IMG/VR virus record: IMGVR_UViG_3300032304_000672
Location: 39,696 to 103,695 of that record
Reading direction: 5' to 3' (one strand)
Length of the DNA stretch: 64,000 nucleotides
Source: a virus
Shown: in pieces, positions 58,439 through 64,000 of the stretch
Numbering within the stretch: position 1 is the stretch's first letter
Layout: each line of letters starts with the position of its first letter
Program-made: the position numbers and the translations under genes
The notes under the pieces: generated by a model
What the model saw: the letters and a program-made list of their open reading frames with translations, nothing else
Database searches by the model: none
What the model was told of the DNA's origin: nothing

Positions 58439-60218
58439 TTTTGATGATCTTATTGACATACTGGATGGCGAAGAGTTTGATGAGCGTCCAGTTGATCTAC
58501 GTACATTTGTTCAAAGCCCAGACTATCTAGGACTACCACCTTTATCTGAATATCAGTATACTCTTATTGAAAAGAGTTCTCAGATTTACAAAGAATCAAC
58601 ACTCGTTAAGCTATTTGGCGAAGACGAAGGTGTCAGAATGTTTAAGCAAACAGCTAATGAAGTTGTTGCTCAACTAGGTAAGGGTTCTGGAAAAGATTAC
58701 TGCTCTACAATATCAGTAGCATACATAGTTTATTTATTGTTGTGCCTTAAAGATCCAGCAACCTATTATGGTAAGCCTCCTGGAGACTCAATTGATATTA
58801 TTAATATTGCTATTAACTCTCAACAGGCTAACAATGTTTTCTTTAAAGGATTTAAAACACGAATAGATAAGTCGCCATGGTTTACTGGAAAGTATGAGCC
58901 AAAGGCTTCTGAAATGAAGTTTGATAAGGCTATAACAGTACACTCAGGTCACTCAGAACGTGAGGCCTGGGAAGGGTATAACGTTATCGTAATCATCCTT
59001 GACGAAATCTCAGGCTTTGCCACGGAGAATACGACTGGGCATGAGCAGGCTAAAACTGGTGGAGCTATTTATGATATGTATAGGGCATCAGTAGACTCAC
59101 GTTTCCCAGACTTCGGTAAGGTTATCCTTCTGTCATTCCCTAGATACAAGAACGATTACATCCAGCAAAGATACGATGATGTTGTAGCGGAAAAAGAAGT
59201 TGTAATTAGAACTCATCACTTTAAGCTAGACGATGATCTTCCAGATGGAACCGAAGGCAATGAGTTTGATATTGAGTGGGAAGAAGATCATATTATTTCT
59301 TATAAGTATCCTAAAATGTATGCCCTTAAAAGACCTACATGGGAAGTAAATCCAGTAAGAAAAATTGATGACTTTAAAGTGGCATTCTACAAGAACGCAC
59401 CAGATGCGCTTGGAAGATTTGCCTGCATGCCATCAGAAGCAGTAGATGCATTCTTTAAGTCAAGAGAGAAAATTGAAAAAGCATTTAGTAATATGGCTAT
59501 TGCGGTAGATAGCTTTGGAAGATTTGAAGATTGGTTTGCCCCAGATCCAGATAAGGAATACTTTATACACGTTGACCTTGCACAAAAGCATGACCATTGT
59601 GCAGTAGCAATGTCACATGTAAAGAAGTGGGTTAATGTTAAGGTAACAGATACATATTCTCAGCCAGCTCCAATTGTTGAAGTAGATGTTGTAAGATATT
59701 GGACTCCAACTCCAGATAAGTCTGTAGACTTTACAGAGGTTAAAGATTATATTCTGTCTCTTAGATCTAAAGGATTTAAAGTTAGAGTGTGCACATTTGA
59801 CAGATGGAACTCCCATGATATGATGCAGCAACTAAAGCAATATGGAATTAACACAGAGACCTTATCTGTTGCTAAAAAACATTATGATGATATGGCAATG
59901 GTTGTAGCAGAAGATAGACTTGATGGCCCACACATTCCTTTACTAATAGATGAATTGCTTCAGCTAAAGATTATGAGAGATAGAGTAGATCACCCTAGAA
60001 AGGGATCTAAAGACTTAGCCGATGCTGTTTGCGGATCTATATTTAATGCTATTAGCAGAAGCAGGCCACAGAACAATGATGAAATAGATATTCACACATA
60101 TAGTTCTTTGAAGTGGGATAGAGAAGAAGAGGAAGACACAATTGTAACAAACATGATAAGAGCACCAAGAATGCCAAAGGACTTATCAGATGTATTAGAC
60201 GGAATGGAAATAGTATGA
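58428..60218 (+). CDS. terL: Terminase large subunit
   Basis: A 596-residue packaging motor with GTG start. ATPase: Walker A LGKGSGKD (83-90) after EVVAQ, Walker B VIIILDE-type (I189-E193, ILDEISGF), and a coupling motif in VILLSFPRYKNDYI. Nuclease: Asp383 in IHVDLAQKHDHCAVA, an Asp in VCTFDRWNSH and KDLADAVCGSIFNAI near 535-550, the three acidic ligands of the RNase H-like fold. It cuts concatemers and pumps DNA through the portal. It is 42 kb from the portal, an unusual separation. Confidence 0.93.
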   Translation: MDLNFDDLIDILDGEEFDERPVDLRTFVQSPDYLGLPPLSEYQYTLIEKSSQIYKESTLVKLFGEDEGVRMFKQTANEVVAQLGKGSGKDYCSTISVAYIVYLLLCLKDPATYYGKPPGDSIDIINIAINSQQANNVFFKGFKTRIDKSPWFTGKYEPKASEMKFDKAITVHSGHSEREAWEGYNVIVIILDEISGFATENTTGHEQAKTGGAIYDMYRASVDSRFPDFGKVILLSFPRYKNDYIQQRYDDVVAEKEVVIRTHHFKLDDDLPDGTEGNEFDIEWEEDHIISYKYPKMYALKRPTWEVNPVRKIDDFKVAFYKNAPDALGRFACMPSEAVDAFFKSREKIEKAFSNMAIAVDSFGRFEDWFAPDPDKEYFIHVDLAQKHDHCAVAMSHVKKWVNVKVTDTYSQPAPIVEVDVVRYWTPTPDKSVDFTEVKDYILSLRSKGFKVRVCTFDRWNSHDMMQQLKQYGINTETLSVAKKHYDDMAMVVAEDRLDGPHIPLLIDELLQLKIMRDRVDHPRKGSKDLADAVCGSIFNAISRSRPQNNDEIDIHTYSSLKWDREEEEDTIVTNMIRAPRMPKDLSDVLDGMEIV

Positions 60219-60466
60219 GTATATATCAAGAAAAAGCTAAAGAGTGTAAATGTTGTGGAAAGCACGTGCCACTTCCAACAGTTCTAAAAGAATATAATGG
60301 AGTTTCAGTATGCCCAACCACATTTGCTAATGTTATAGAATATAAAAGAATGTGGAAGTCTTTAGGAAAGAGACCATCTGGAAGTATAAGAAAACATTTT
60401 TCTGATTATGTTCAGCAATTAGTAGAAGAAACTATTGACAAAAATGAAGACGGAACGTTACAATAG
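60215..60466 (+). CDS. Small cysteine-rich protein after terminase
   Basis: An 83-residue basic protein overlapping terL by 4 bases. Cys11, Cys13, Cys14 and Cys33 (ECKCCGKHVPLP, NGVSVCPTTF) could form a zinc finger, followed by helix VIEYKRMWKSLG and a C-terminal helix FSDYVQQLVEETIDK. It resembles small zinc proteins beside terminases, which may include HNH-like or packaging accessory factors, but the HNH residues are absent. The tRNA promoter begins in its 3' end. Confidence 0.6.
   Translation: MSIYQEKAKECKCCGKHVPLPTVLKEYNGVSVCPTTFANVIEYKRMWKSLGKRPSGSIRKHFSDYVQQLVEETIDKNEDGTLQ
60435..60464 (+). promoter_or_regulatory. Full promoter for the tRNA gene
   Basis: TTGACA (60435-60440), 18-base spacer, TACAAT (60459-60464). 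Predicted start near 60471, four bases before the tRNA. It lies within the 3' end of the preceding gene. Confidence 0.7.
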
Positions 60467-60474
60467 ATCAACTG

Positions 60475-60548
60475 GCACCAGTAGCCAAGTTGGTCAAGGC
60501 CCCGAACTCATAATTCGGCTATCGTAGGTTCAAGTCCTACCTGGTGTA
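60475..60548 (+). tRNA. tRNA with anticodon CAT (Met, elongator, or Ile2)
   Basis: Full cloverleaf: acceptor GCACCAG (60475-60481) with CTGGTGT (60541-60547, one G-U pair), D-stem GCC/GGC, anticodon stem CCGAA (60502-60506)/TTCGG (60514-60518) with loop CTCATAA, T-stem GTAGG/CCTAC with loop TTCAAGT, discriminator A60548. CCA is not encoded. It lacks the three G-C pairs of initiator anticodon stems, so it is elongator Met, or Ile2 if C34 is modified to lysidine. Own promoter just upstream. Confidence 0.93.
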
Positions 60549-60561
60549 CTAAGGAGATATT

Positions 60562-60885
60562 ATGCATGACGATAAATATGATGACGGCGATTCAAGGCTG
60601 GCATACTACCTAGAAATAGGCGCAGTGTCTTTAGAAGGCATGGATGAAAACGGCGAGATGATATTTTCTATAAGCGAAACGGCAAAAGAAATAGCACCAG
60701 AACTGTGGCAGTCACACATAGAATATGTTGATAAGTCTCTTATGGAATTATATGAGGCGGGTCTGGTTGAAGTTGAGTATGATGAAAACCTAGAAGCAAC
60801 ATTGCACTTAAGCCCAGAAGGACAAAGGGTTGCCAAAGAAAAAGGTCTAATTGAATTGGATATGCCAGACATTCCAAACGATTAA
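60562..60885 (+). CDS. Conserved small acidic protein, winged-helix-like
   Basis: A 107-residue very acidic protein. Pattern: YYLEIGAVSLEGMDENGEMIFSISETAKEIAP, then a helix HIEYVDKSLMELYEAGLVEVEYDENLEATLHLSPEG in adjoining parts, and a C-terminal helix. The helix-then-beta-wing arrangement (LYEAGLVEVEY...ATLHLSPEG) is like a winged helix. Similar proteins are frequent in aquatic phages, with no known function. AAGGAG precedes the ATG. The tRNA ends 13 bases upstream, so both may share a transcript. Confidence 0.65.
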   Translation: MHDDKYDDGDSRLAYYLEIGAVSLEGMDENGEMIFSISETAKEIAPELWQSHIEYVDKSLMELYEAGLVEVEYDENLEATLHLSPEGQRVAKEKGLIELDMPDIPND

Positions 60886-60891
60886 AATTTA

Positions 60892-60900
60892 TGATATAAT
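60892..60900 (+). promoter_or_regulatory. Extended -10 promoter for hsp20
   Basis: TGA-TATAAT (TATAAT at 60895-60900). Predicted start near 60907, giving a 55-base 5' UTR that starts exactly at the first hairpin. Confidence 0.65.
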
Positions 60901-60906
60901 TATATT

Positions 60907-60961
60907 AGGATGCCCTTAAGGGGTCCTATAAATTAACTTATTCGCTTGAAGGAGGAATAAA
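60907..60961 (+). promoter_or_regulatory. Candidate ROSE-like RNA thermometer in the hsp20 5' UTR
   Basis: Two hairpins. The first pairs AGGA (60907-60910) with TCCT (60924-60927) around the palindrome CCCTTAAGGG. The second pairs 60938-60947 (TTATTCGCTT) with 60952-60960 (GAGGAATAA) around a GAAG loop: nine pairs and one bulged G at 60944. The ribosome-binding site AAGGAGG is buried in it. The 5' arm holds UCGCU, which fits the ROSE consensus U(U/C)GCU, and its G is bulged opposite AGGA as in ROSE elements. Heat would open the site. Confidence 0.6.
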
Positions 60962-61381
60962 ATGGTAACAACATATACATGGGATCTTTTTAAAGATCCT
61001 TTTTTTATTGGCTTTAACCGTGAGATTGAAAGAATGGCTAATGTGCACAATGCTGCATCACGCCAATCATATCCACCATACGATGTATTAAAGCTAGATG
61101 AAGATACATATCAGGTATCTCTTGCAGTGGCAGGATTCACAAAGGAAGACATTAGCCTATCAGTAGACAACGGCACCCTTGTGGTATCTGGAGAAATTAC
61201 AGAAGTTACAGACGCAGAGGTTTTGCACAAAGGAATTGCTGCTCGTAAGTTCACACGCTCTTTTGCCCTAGGAGAATATATGGAAGTCTCTAGCGCATCT
61301 CTAAAGGACGGTATGCTTAATATTAATATTGATCGTATTGTGCCTGAAGATAAAAAGCCAAAAATCATCAAAATCAAATAA
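60962..61381 (+). CDS. Small heat-shock protein, Hsp20 / alpha-crystallin family
   Basis: A 139-residue chaperone. The N-terminal arm is short (TTYTWDLFKDPFFIGFNREIE), then the alpha-crystallin domain from about 37: YPPYDVLKLDEDTYQVSLAVAG, EDISLSVDNGTLVVSGE, ASLKDGMLNINIDRIVP (matching A-x-L-x-D/N-G-x-L), and the C-terminal I-x-I anchor in PKIIKIK. It holds unfolding proteins without ATP. Phage copies may help virion assembly or protect phage proteins under heat. Expression probably responds to temperature through the hairpin masking its AAGGAGG. Confidence 0.93.
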   Translation: MVTTYTWDLFKDPFFIGFNREIERMANVHNAASRQSYPPYDVLKLDEDTYQVSLAVAGFTKEDISLSVDNGTLVVSGEITEVTDAEVLHKGIAARKFTRSFALGEYMEVSSASLKDGMLNINIDRIVPEDKKPKIIKIK

Positions 61382-61385
61382 ATAG

Positions 61386-61391
61386 TATAAT
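61386..61391 (+). promoter_or_regulatory. -10 box before the structured RNA region
   Basis: TATAAT 5 bases after the hsp20 stop; start expected near 61398, at the first hairpin. A second TATAAT (61482-61487) lies just before the nuclease ribosome-binding site and may be a separate promoter. Confidence 0.55.
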
Positions 61392-61396
61392 GGTAG

Positions 61397-61480
61397 TCTG
61401 CACCCCGTCACTGGGGAGTCGCAGATTATATGCGGGCCGCTACCCGCAGGATGGACCTGAGCATGTCCGCAAACTGCTCT
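61397..61480 (+). ncRNA. Structured RNA: leader of the nuclease gene or small RNA
   Basis: A GC-rich island in AT-rich sequence with three hairpins: TCTGC (61397-61401) with GCAGA (61421-61425), enclosing CCCC/GGGG; GCGGG (61432-61436) with CCCGC (61443-61447); and GGAC (61453-61456) with GTCC (61465-61468). It has no ORF of note. It is not a tRNA by shape, and matches no riboswitch that I know. It could be a riboswitch-like leader for the nuclease gene, or a separate small RNA made from the promoter at 61386. Confidence 0.5.
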
Positions 61481-61499
61481 TTATAATTTAAGGAGAATC

Positions 61500-61907
61500 A
61501 TGTTCGAGTATTATGTTAAAAAGGTTACTAAGGTTGTGGATGGGGATACAATCGATGTAGAGATTGATCTTGGATTTGATATCTCATTTAGCTCAAGAGT
61601 AAGGCTTGCTGGTATCGATACACCAGAAAGCAGAACAACAGATAAGATGGAAAAGGCGCTAGGGCTTGAAGCAAAAGCTTATCTTAAGCATGAAATTGAG
61701 GCTGCTAAATCTGTTGTTATTAAAACAGAAAAGATGGACTCGTCAGAAAAGTATGGAAGAATTTTGGGATGGGTTTTCCTTGATGGCTCATCAGTATCTT
61801 TAAATGAAAAAATGATTGCAGACGGACATGCCTGGGGATACTTGGGAGATACTAAGGTTAAAGACTTTAACGCCTTAGCAGAGAAGAGAAAAAAGAGCGG
61901 TAAGTAA
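61500..61907 (+). CDS. Staphylococcal nuclease-like (thermonuclease) protein
   Basis: A 135-residue OB-fold nuclease. The catalytic residues occur at the same numbers as in the mature staphylococcal enzyme: Arg35, Asp40 and Glu43 (RVRLAGIDTPES) and Arg87 (KYGRILG), with the opening VTKVVDGDTIDVEIDLG. It needs Ca2+ and cuts DNA and RNA. There is no signal peptide, so it acts in the cell, perhaps in host DNA breakdown or DNA repair. AAGGAG precedes the ATG. It overlaps the FmdB-like gene by one base. Confidence 0.92.
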   Translation: MFEYYVKKVTKVVDGDTIDVEIDLGFDISFSSRVRLAGIDTPESRTTDKMEKALGLEAKAYLKHEIEAAKSVVIKTEKMDSSEKYGRILGWVFLDGSSVSLNEKMIADGHAWGYLGDTKVKDFNALAEKRKKSGK

Positions 61908-62095
61908 TGCCTGTATATGAGTATAAGTGTTCACACGATGATGCACATGCAACAATGTCAGTACATAGATCAATAACAGATATAGATCCAGGTTATACAT
62001 GTGTAGAGTGTGAGTCACAAATGACTAGACACTTTACACCTTTTGGTATACAGTTTAAGGGTAATGGCTTTTATAAAACAGATAATCCTAAATAA
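61907..62095 (+). CDS. FmdB-type zinc-ribbon protein
   Basis: A 62-residue protein of the FmdB/CxxC zinc-ribbon family: MPVYEYKCSHDD with Cys8 (and His10), then GYTCVECESQMTRHF with Cys32-x2-Cys35, and the typical end GIQFKGNGFYKTD. Bacterial members are probably regulators and bind zinc; phage copies have unknown roles. Cys8-x-His10 replaces the usual first Cys-x2-Cys. It shares one base with the nuclease gene. The promoter of the secreted protein follows. Confidence 0.85.
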   Translation: MPVYEYKCSHDDAHATMSVHRSITDIDPGYTCVECESQMTRHFTPFGIQFKGNGFYKTDNPK

Positions 62096-62101
62096 CACTA
62101 G

Positions 62102-62110
62102 TGGTATAAT
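62102..62110 (+). promoter_or_regulatory. Extended -10 promoter for the secreted repeat protein
   Basis: TGG-TATAAT (TATAAT at 62105-62110), 44 bases before the TTG start at 62154. Confidence 0.65.
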
Positions 62111-62114
62111 TATT

Positions 62115-62140
62115 AAGTAAGCAAAGATATTGCATTACTT
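62115..62140 (+). promoter_or_regulatory. 5' UTR hairpin next to the ribosome-binding site
   Basis: AAGTAA-GCA (62115-62123) pairs with TGC-TTACTT (62131-62140, one bulged A). AGGAG at 62141-62145 sits just outside and stays exposed. Confidence 0.4.
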
Positions 62141-62153
62141 AGGAGATACCTAG

Positions 62154-64000
62154 TTGACTAGAAAGTTACAGTATTTTTTAACCAGCCTTTTTATAATCGG
62201 CTGGCTTTTCCTTTTTAGCCCTAGCTTTGCTAATGCCAATGAGCCACCAGCACCTGCAGAGCAAGTTGTAGTAAGCCCTGCACAGCAAGCAGTTAATACA
62301 GCAATTGCAACAGCAACTACAGAAGTTGCACAGGCTGTAGCAGCATCAGATACAGCAACAGTGACTATAGCCACTGCGGTTGAATCAGTAACAGCGTCTA
62401 ACGCTGCTGTGGCAGCAGCAAATACAGCGGTAGCAGCAGCAACGGCTGCGGTAGCAGAAGTATCAAATGTATCCTCAGCCGTAGAAACAGCAACAACAGT
62501 TGTTCAAACAGTTACATCAACAATAGCATCTGTCACACAGGCAGTGGCTGCAATTCCAGTAACAGCTACAACTCAAACACCAGAGGTTGTAGCAGCGCAA
62601 ACAATAGTAACGCAAGCCGTTACTACCGTAGATTCTGCAGTAGCCACTGTTATAGCAACAGCAACTCCATTAATGACAGAGACTCCAACCACGGTTACAC
62701 AAGTATCCACAGCAATTGCAACAGAAGTTGCCCAATCAGAGACAGCCACAGTTTTAGTTCAATCAGCACAAACAGCAATAGATACGGCTACTGCAACAGT
62801 TACTACAGCAACTACAGCGGTGGCAGCAGTAGCACCTGCACGGACAGAGGCTCAAACACAATTAACTCAAGCAAACGTAGCAATTAATAACGCCCAAGAT
62901 GCGGTCAATGCTTTGGCAGCAACCATTGGCACCACAACAAACGTTTTATCTAATGTAGATGATGCTGGTGTCCGAATGAACCTCCCATTTAATTTACAAA
63001 TGGGTGGGGTCACATACAACAATGTTTATGTTGGATCTAATGCGACAATCACCTTTGGAGTAAATGAGGGTGCAAATTATTATTCTACACCTAATGCACC
63101 CTCCATTTCTATAGCAGGGTATGACTGGACTACTTGGAGTAGTGGGTCTGGAATTACGTATTCAACAACTACAAACACCCTTAGCGTTGCTTGGGATCTT
63201 AGAGTTTATCCTTTGCAAACAGCAGAAACACAAATGACTCAAGTTAGATTTAATGCGGATGTTAATCCTTCAGATGGTGCCTGGCAGGCAGATGTAAGCG
63301 TGACTGGACCAATACCAAATGGTGCTAGATTTAACGTAAGAGAGACTACAAATGGTCCCGTAACAAATATTAGTAATACAACCACTACTACGGGATTTAC
63401 TGGAACAATTAGTCAAGGCGCTGCATTTACTCCCACCCCTGATCCAGACAATGCGACAGTCTTGGCAGCAATTGATACAGCAAATGCACAAATTGCTACA
63501 TTAAACTCAGCAGTTACAGCTATTGTTGCAACAAATACAGCAAATACAAATACAGTTATTGCACCAATTGCAACTGTTTCTCAAAATACAATTACATCAT
63601 TAAATAATGCAAGCACAGACTTAACTAATAAAGTAGCGGCAATTGCAACAGTTTCTGTAGCAGTAGAAAAAGTAACTACAGCACCTACAATAGTAGCAGC
63701 AGCTCAAACAGTAATTGATGCAGTTCCTGCACCAGCGCCCTTGCCAGCCCCTGCTCCACCTGCACCAGTTGAACCACCAGTAGTCGTGCCACCTGTAGAC
63801 ACTACACCCGTAGTCGTGCCACCTGTAGACACTACACCCGTAGTCGTGCCACCTGTAGACACTACACCAGTAACTACCACACCAGTTGATACAACACCTG
63901 TGGAGACAGAGCCAATTGACACAGAGCCTGTGGAAACAGAGCCAATTGACACAGAGCCTGTGGAAACAGAGCCAATTGACACAGAGCCTGTGGAAACAGA
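62154..64000 (+). CDS. Large secreted repeat protein with adhesion-like domain, runs off the window
   Basis: An open frame from TTG 62154 (AGGAG 8 bases upstream) to the window end, at least 615 residues. A signal peptide: MTRKLQYFLT, hydrophobic SLFIIGWLFLFS, and cleavage after ANA (28). Then a long Ala/Thr/Val repeat region, likely helical (about 40-255), a beta domain from about 275 (LPFNLQMGG, YNNVYVGSNATITFG), of the type found in NIDO-like surface proteins, further Ala/Thr repeats, and Pro-rich decapeptide repeats VVVPPVDTTP and VETEPIDTEP. It is probably exported and surface-bound. Its role in a phage is unknown; the anchor is not visible. Confidence 0.75.
   Translation, partial: MTRKLQYFLTSLFIIGWLFLFSPSFANANEPPAPAEQVVVSPAQQAVNTAIATATTEVAQAVAASDTATVTIATAVESVTASNAAVAAANTAVAAATAAVAEVSNVSSAVETATTVVQTVTSTIASVTQAVAAIPVTATTQTPEVVAAQTIVTQAVTTVDSAVATVIATATPLMTETPTTVTQVSTAIATEVAQSETATVLVQSAQTAIDTATATVTTATTAVAAVAPARTEAQTQLTQANVAINNAQDAVNALAATIGTTTNVLSNVDDAGVRMNLPFNLQMGGVTYNNVYVGSNATITFGVNEGANYYSTPNAPSISIAGYDWTTWSSGSGITYSTTTNTLSVAWDLRVYPLQTAETQMTQVRFNADVNPSDGAWQADVSVTGPIPNGARFNVRETTNGPVTNISNTTTTTGFTGTISQGAAFTPTPDPDNATVLAAIDTANAQIATLNSAVTAIVATNTANTNTVIAPIATVSQNTITSLNNASTDLTNKVAAIATVSVAVEKVTTAPTIVAAAQTVIDAVPAPAPLPAPAPPAPVEPPVVVPPVDTTPVVVPPVDTTPVVVPPVDTTPVTTTPVDTTPVETEPIDTEPVETEPIDTEPVETEPIDTEPVET
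62182..62216 (+). terminator. Terminator-like hairpin inside the signal-peptide codons
   Basis: CCAGCC (62182-62187) pairs with GGCTGG (62199-62204) around an 11-base loop, then CTTTTCCTTTTT. It may attenuate the transcript, or simply reflect T-rich codons for hydrophobic residues. Confidence 0.35.
63780..63869 (+). repeat. Three tandem 30-base repeats (VVVPPVDTTP)
   Basis: Units at 63780-63809, 63810-63839 and 63840-63869, nearly identical, only the last differing near its end. In frame with the secreted protein, giving a 10-residue Pro/Thr unit. Confidence 0.9.
63901..64000 (+). repeat. Tandem 30-base repeats (VETEPIDTEP) reaching the window end
   Basis: Units at 63901-63930, 63931-63960, 63961-63990 and a partial fourth. 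First unit differs by one base. Same 30-base period as the neighbouring repeat, but acidic (Glu/Asp) instead of valine-rich. Confidence 0.9.

Noticed and set aside
61397-61480. Degenerate tRNA or tmRNA
   Set aside because: The stems do not fit a cloverleaf, no T-loop TTCNA sequence is present, and no acceptor pairing closes the element.

Overview
The window is one continuous stretch of an AT-rich, tightly packed tailed-phage genome, or a prophage or metagenomic contig of one (class Caudoviricetes). A portal, a protease-scaffold fusion, an HK97-fold capsid protein, a tail tube, a frameshifted tail chaperone and a 2125-residue tape measure with no contractile sheath point to a siphovirus with a very long flexible tail. 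All genes but one lie on the plus strand, and neighbours often overlap by 1-11 bases (TAATG or ATGA junctions). No integrase, repressor or recognisable endolysin/holin was seen. The host is inferred, not seen. Many genes have a TATAAT box 6-8 bases before an ATG and no Shine-Dalgarno sequence, i.e. predicted leaderless mRNAs, which are common in Actinobacteria. With the low GC and the marine/freshwater-type accessory genes this suggests an aquatic, low-GC actinobacterial host, with moderate confidence.

Layout. 1-14.5 kb: an adhesion region with three paralogous fibres (165, 5242, 9062), four glycine-rich adhesin-type proteins (2085, 7670, 10902, 11789), small beta-rich proteins, a LamG-type lectin protein (12725), and a divergent pair of a minus-strand conserved protein and a 2-oxoglutarate/Fe(II) oxygenase. 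14.5-23 kb: head and neck (portal, protease-scaffold, major capsid, adaptor, stopper, terminator, tail tube). 23-43 kb: tail assembly (chaperone with a CCCAAAC -1 slippery site, tape measure, distal tail, hub, fibronectin- and PKD-containing tip fibres, small coiled-coil proteins).

43-60 kb: a consensus promoter followed at once by a terminator (43047-43112) opens the DNA-metabolism module: phosphoesterase, zinc ribbons, DnaB-type helicase, DnaG-type primase, ssDNA-binding protein, DNA polymerase III alpha (DnaE family), MazG-like pyrophosphatase, RecA, Cas4/RecB-like nuclease and RuvC-like resolvase. Together these form a nearly self-contained replication and recombination set. Next come a GT32 glycosyltransferase, a sugar nucleotidyltransferase and a DUF1599/Nmad1 protein, a possible modification cassette, and then the small and large terminase subunits, some 42 kb from the portal.

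60-64 kb: a tRNA with anticodon CAT and its own promoter, a small winged-helix-like protein, an Hsp20 chaperone whose 5' UTR folds into a ROSE-like RNA thermometer hairpin that masks the ribosome-binding site, a strongly structured RNA leader before a staphylococcal-nuclease homologue, an FmdB-type zinc ribbon, and a large secreted repeat protein with a signal peptide that runs off the right end.

No gene-free stretch exceeds about 130 bases. The best leads for new biology are the phage-borne thermometer, the leaderless-promoter regulon, the promoter-terminator junction, the sugar/Nmad1 cassette, the structured RNA at 61.4 kb and the secreted repeat protein.
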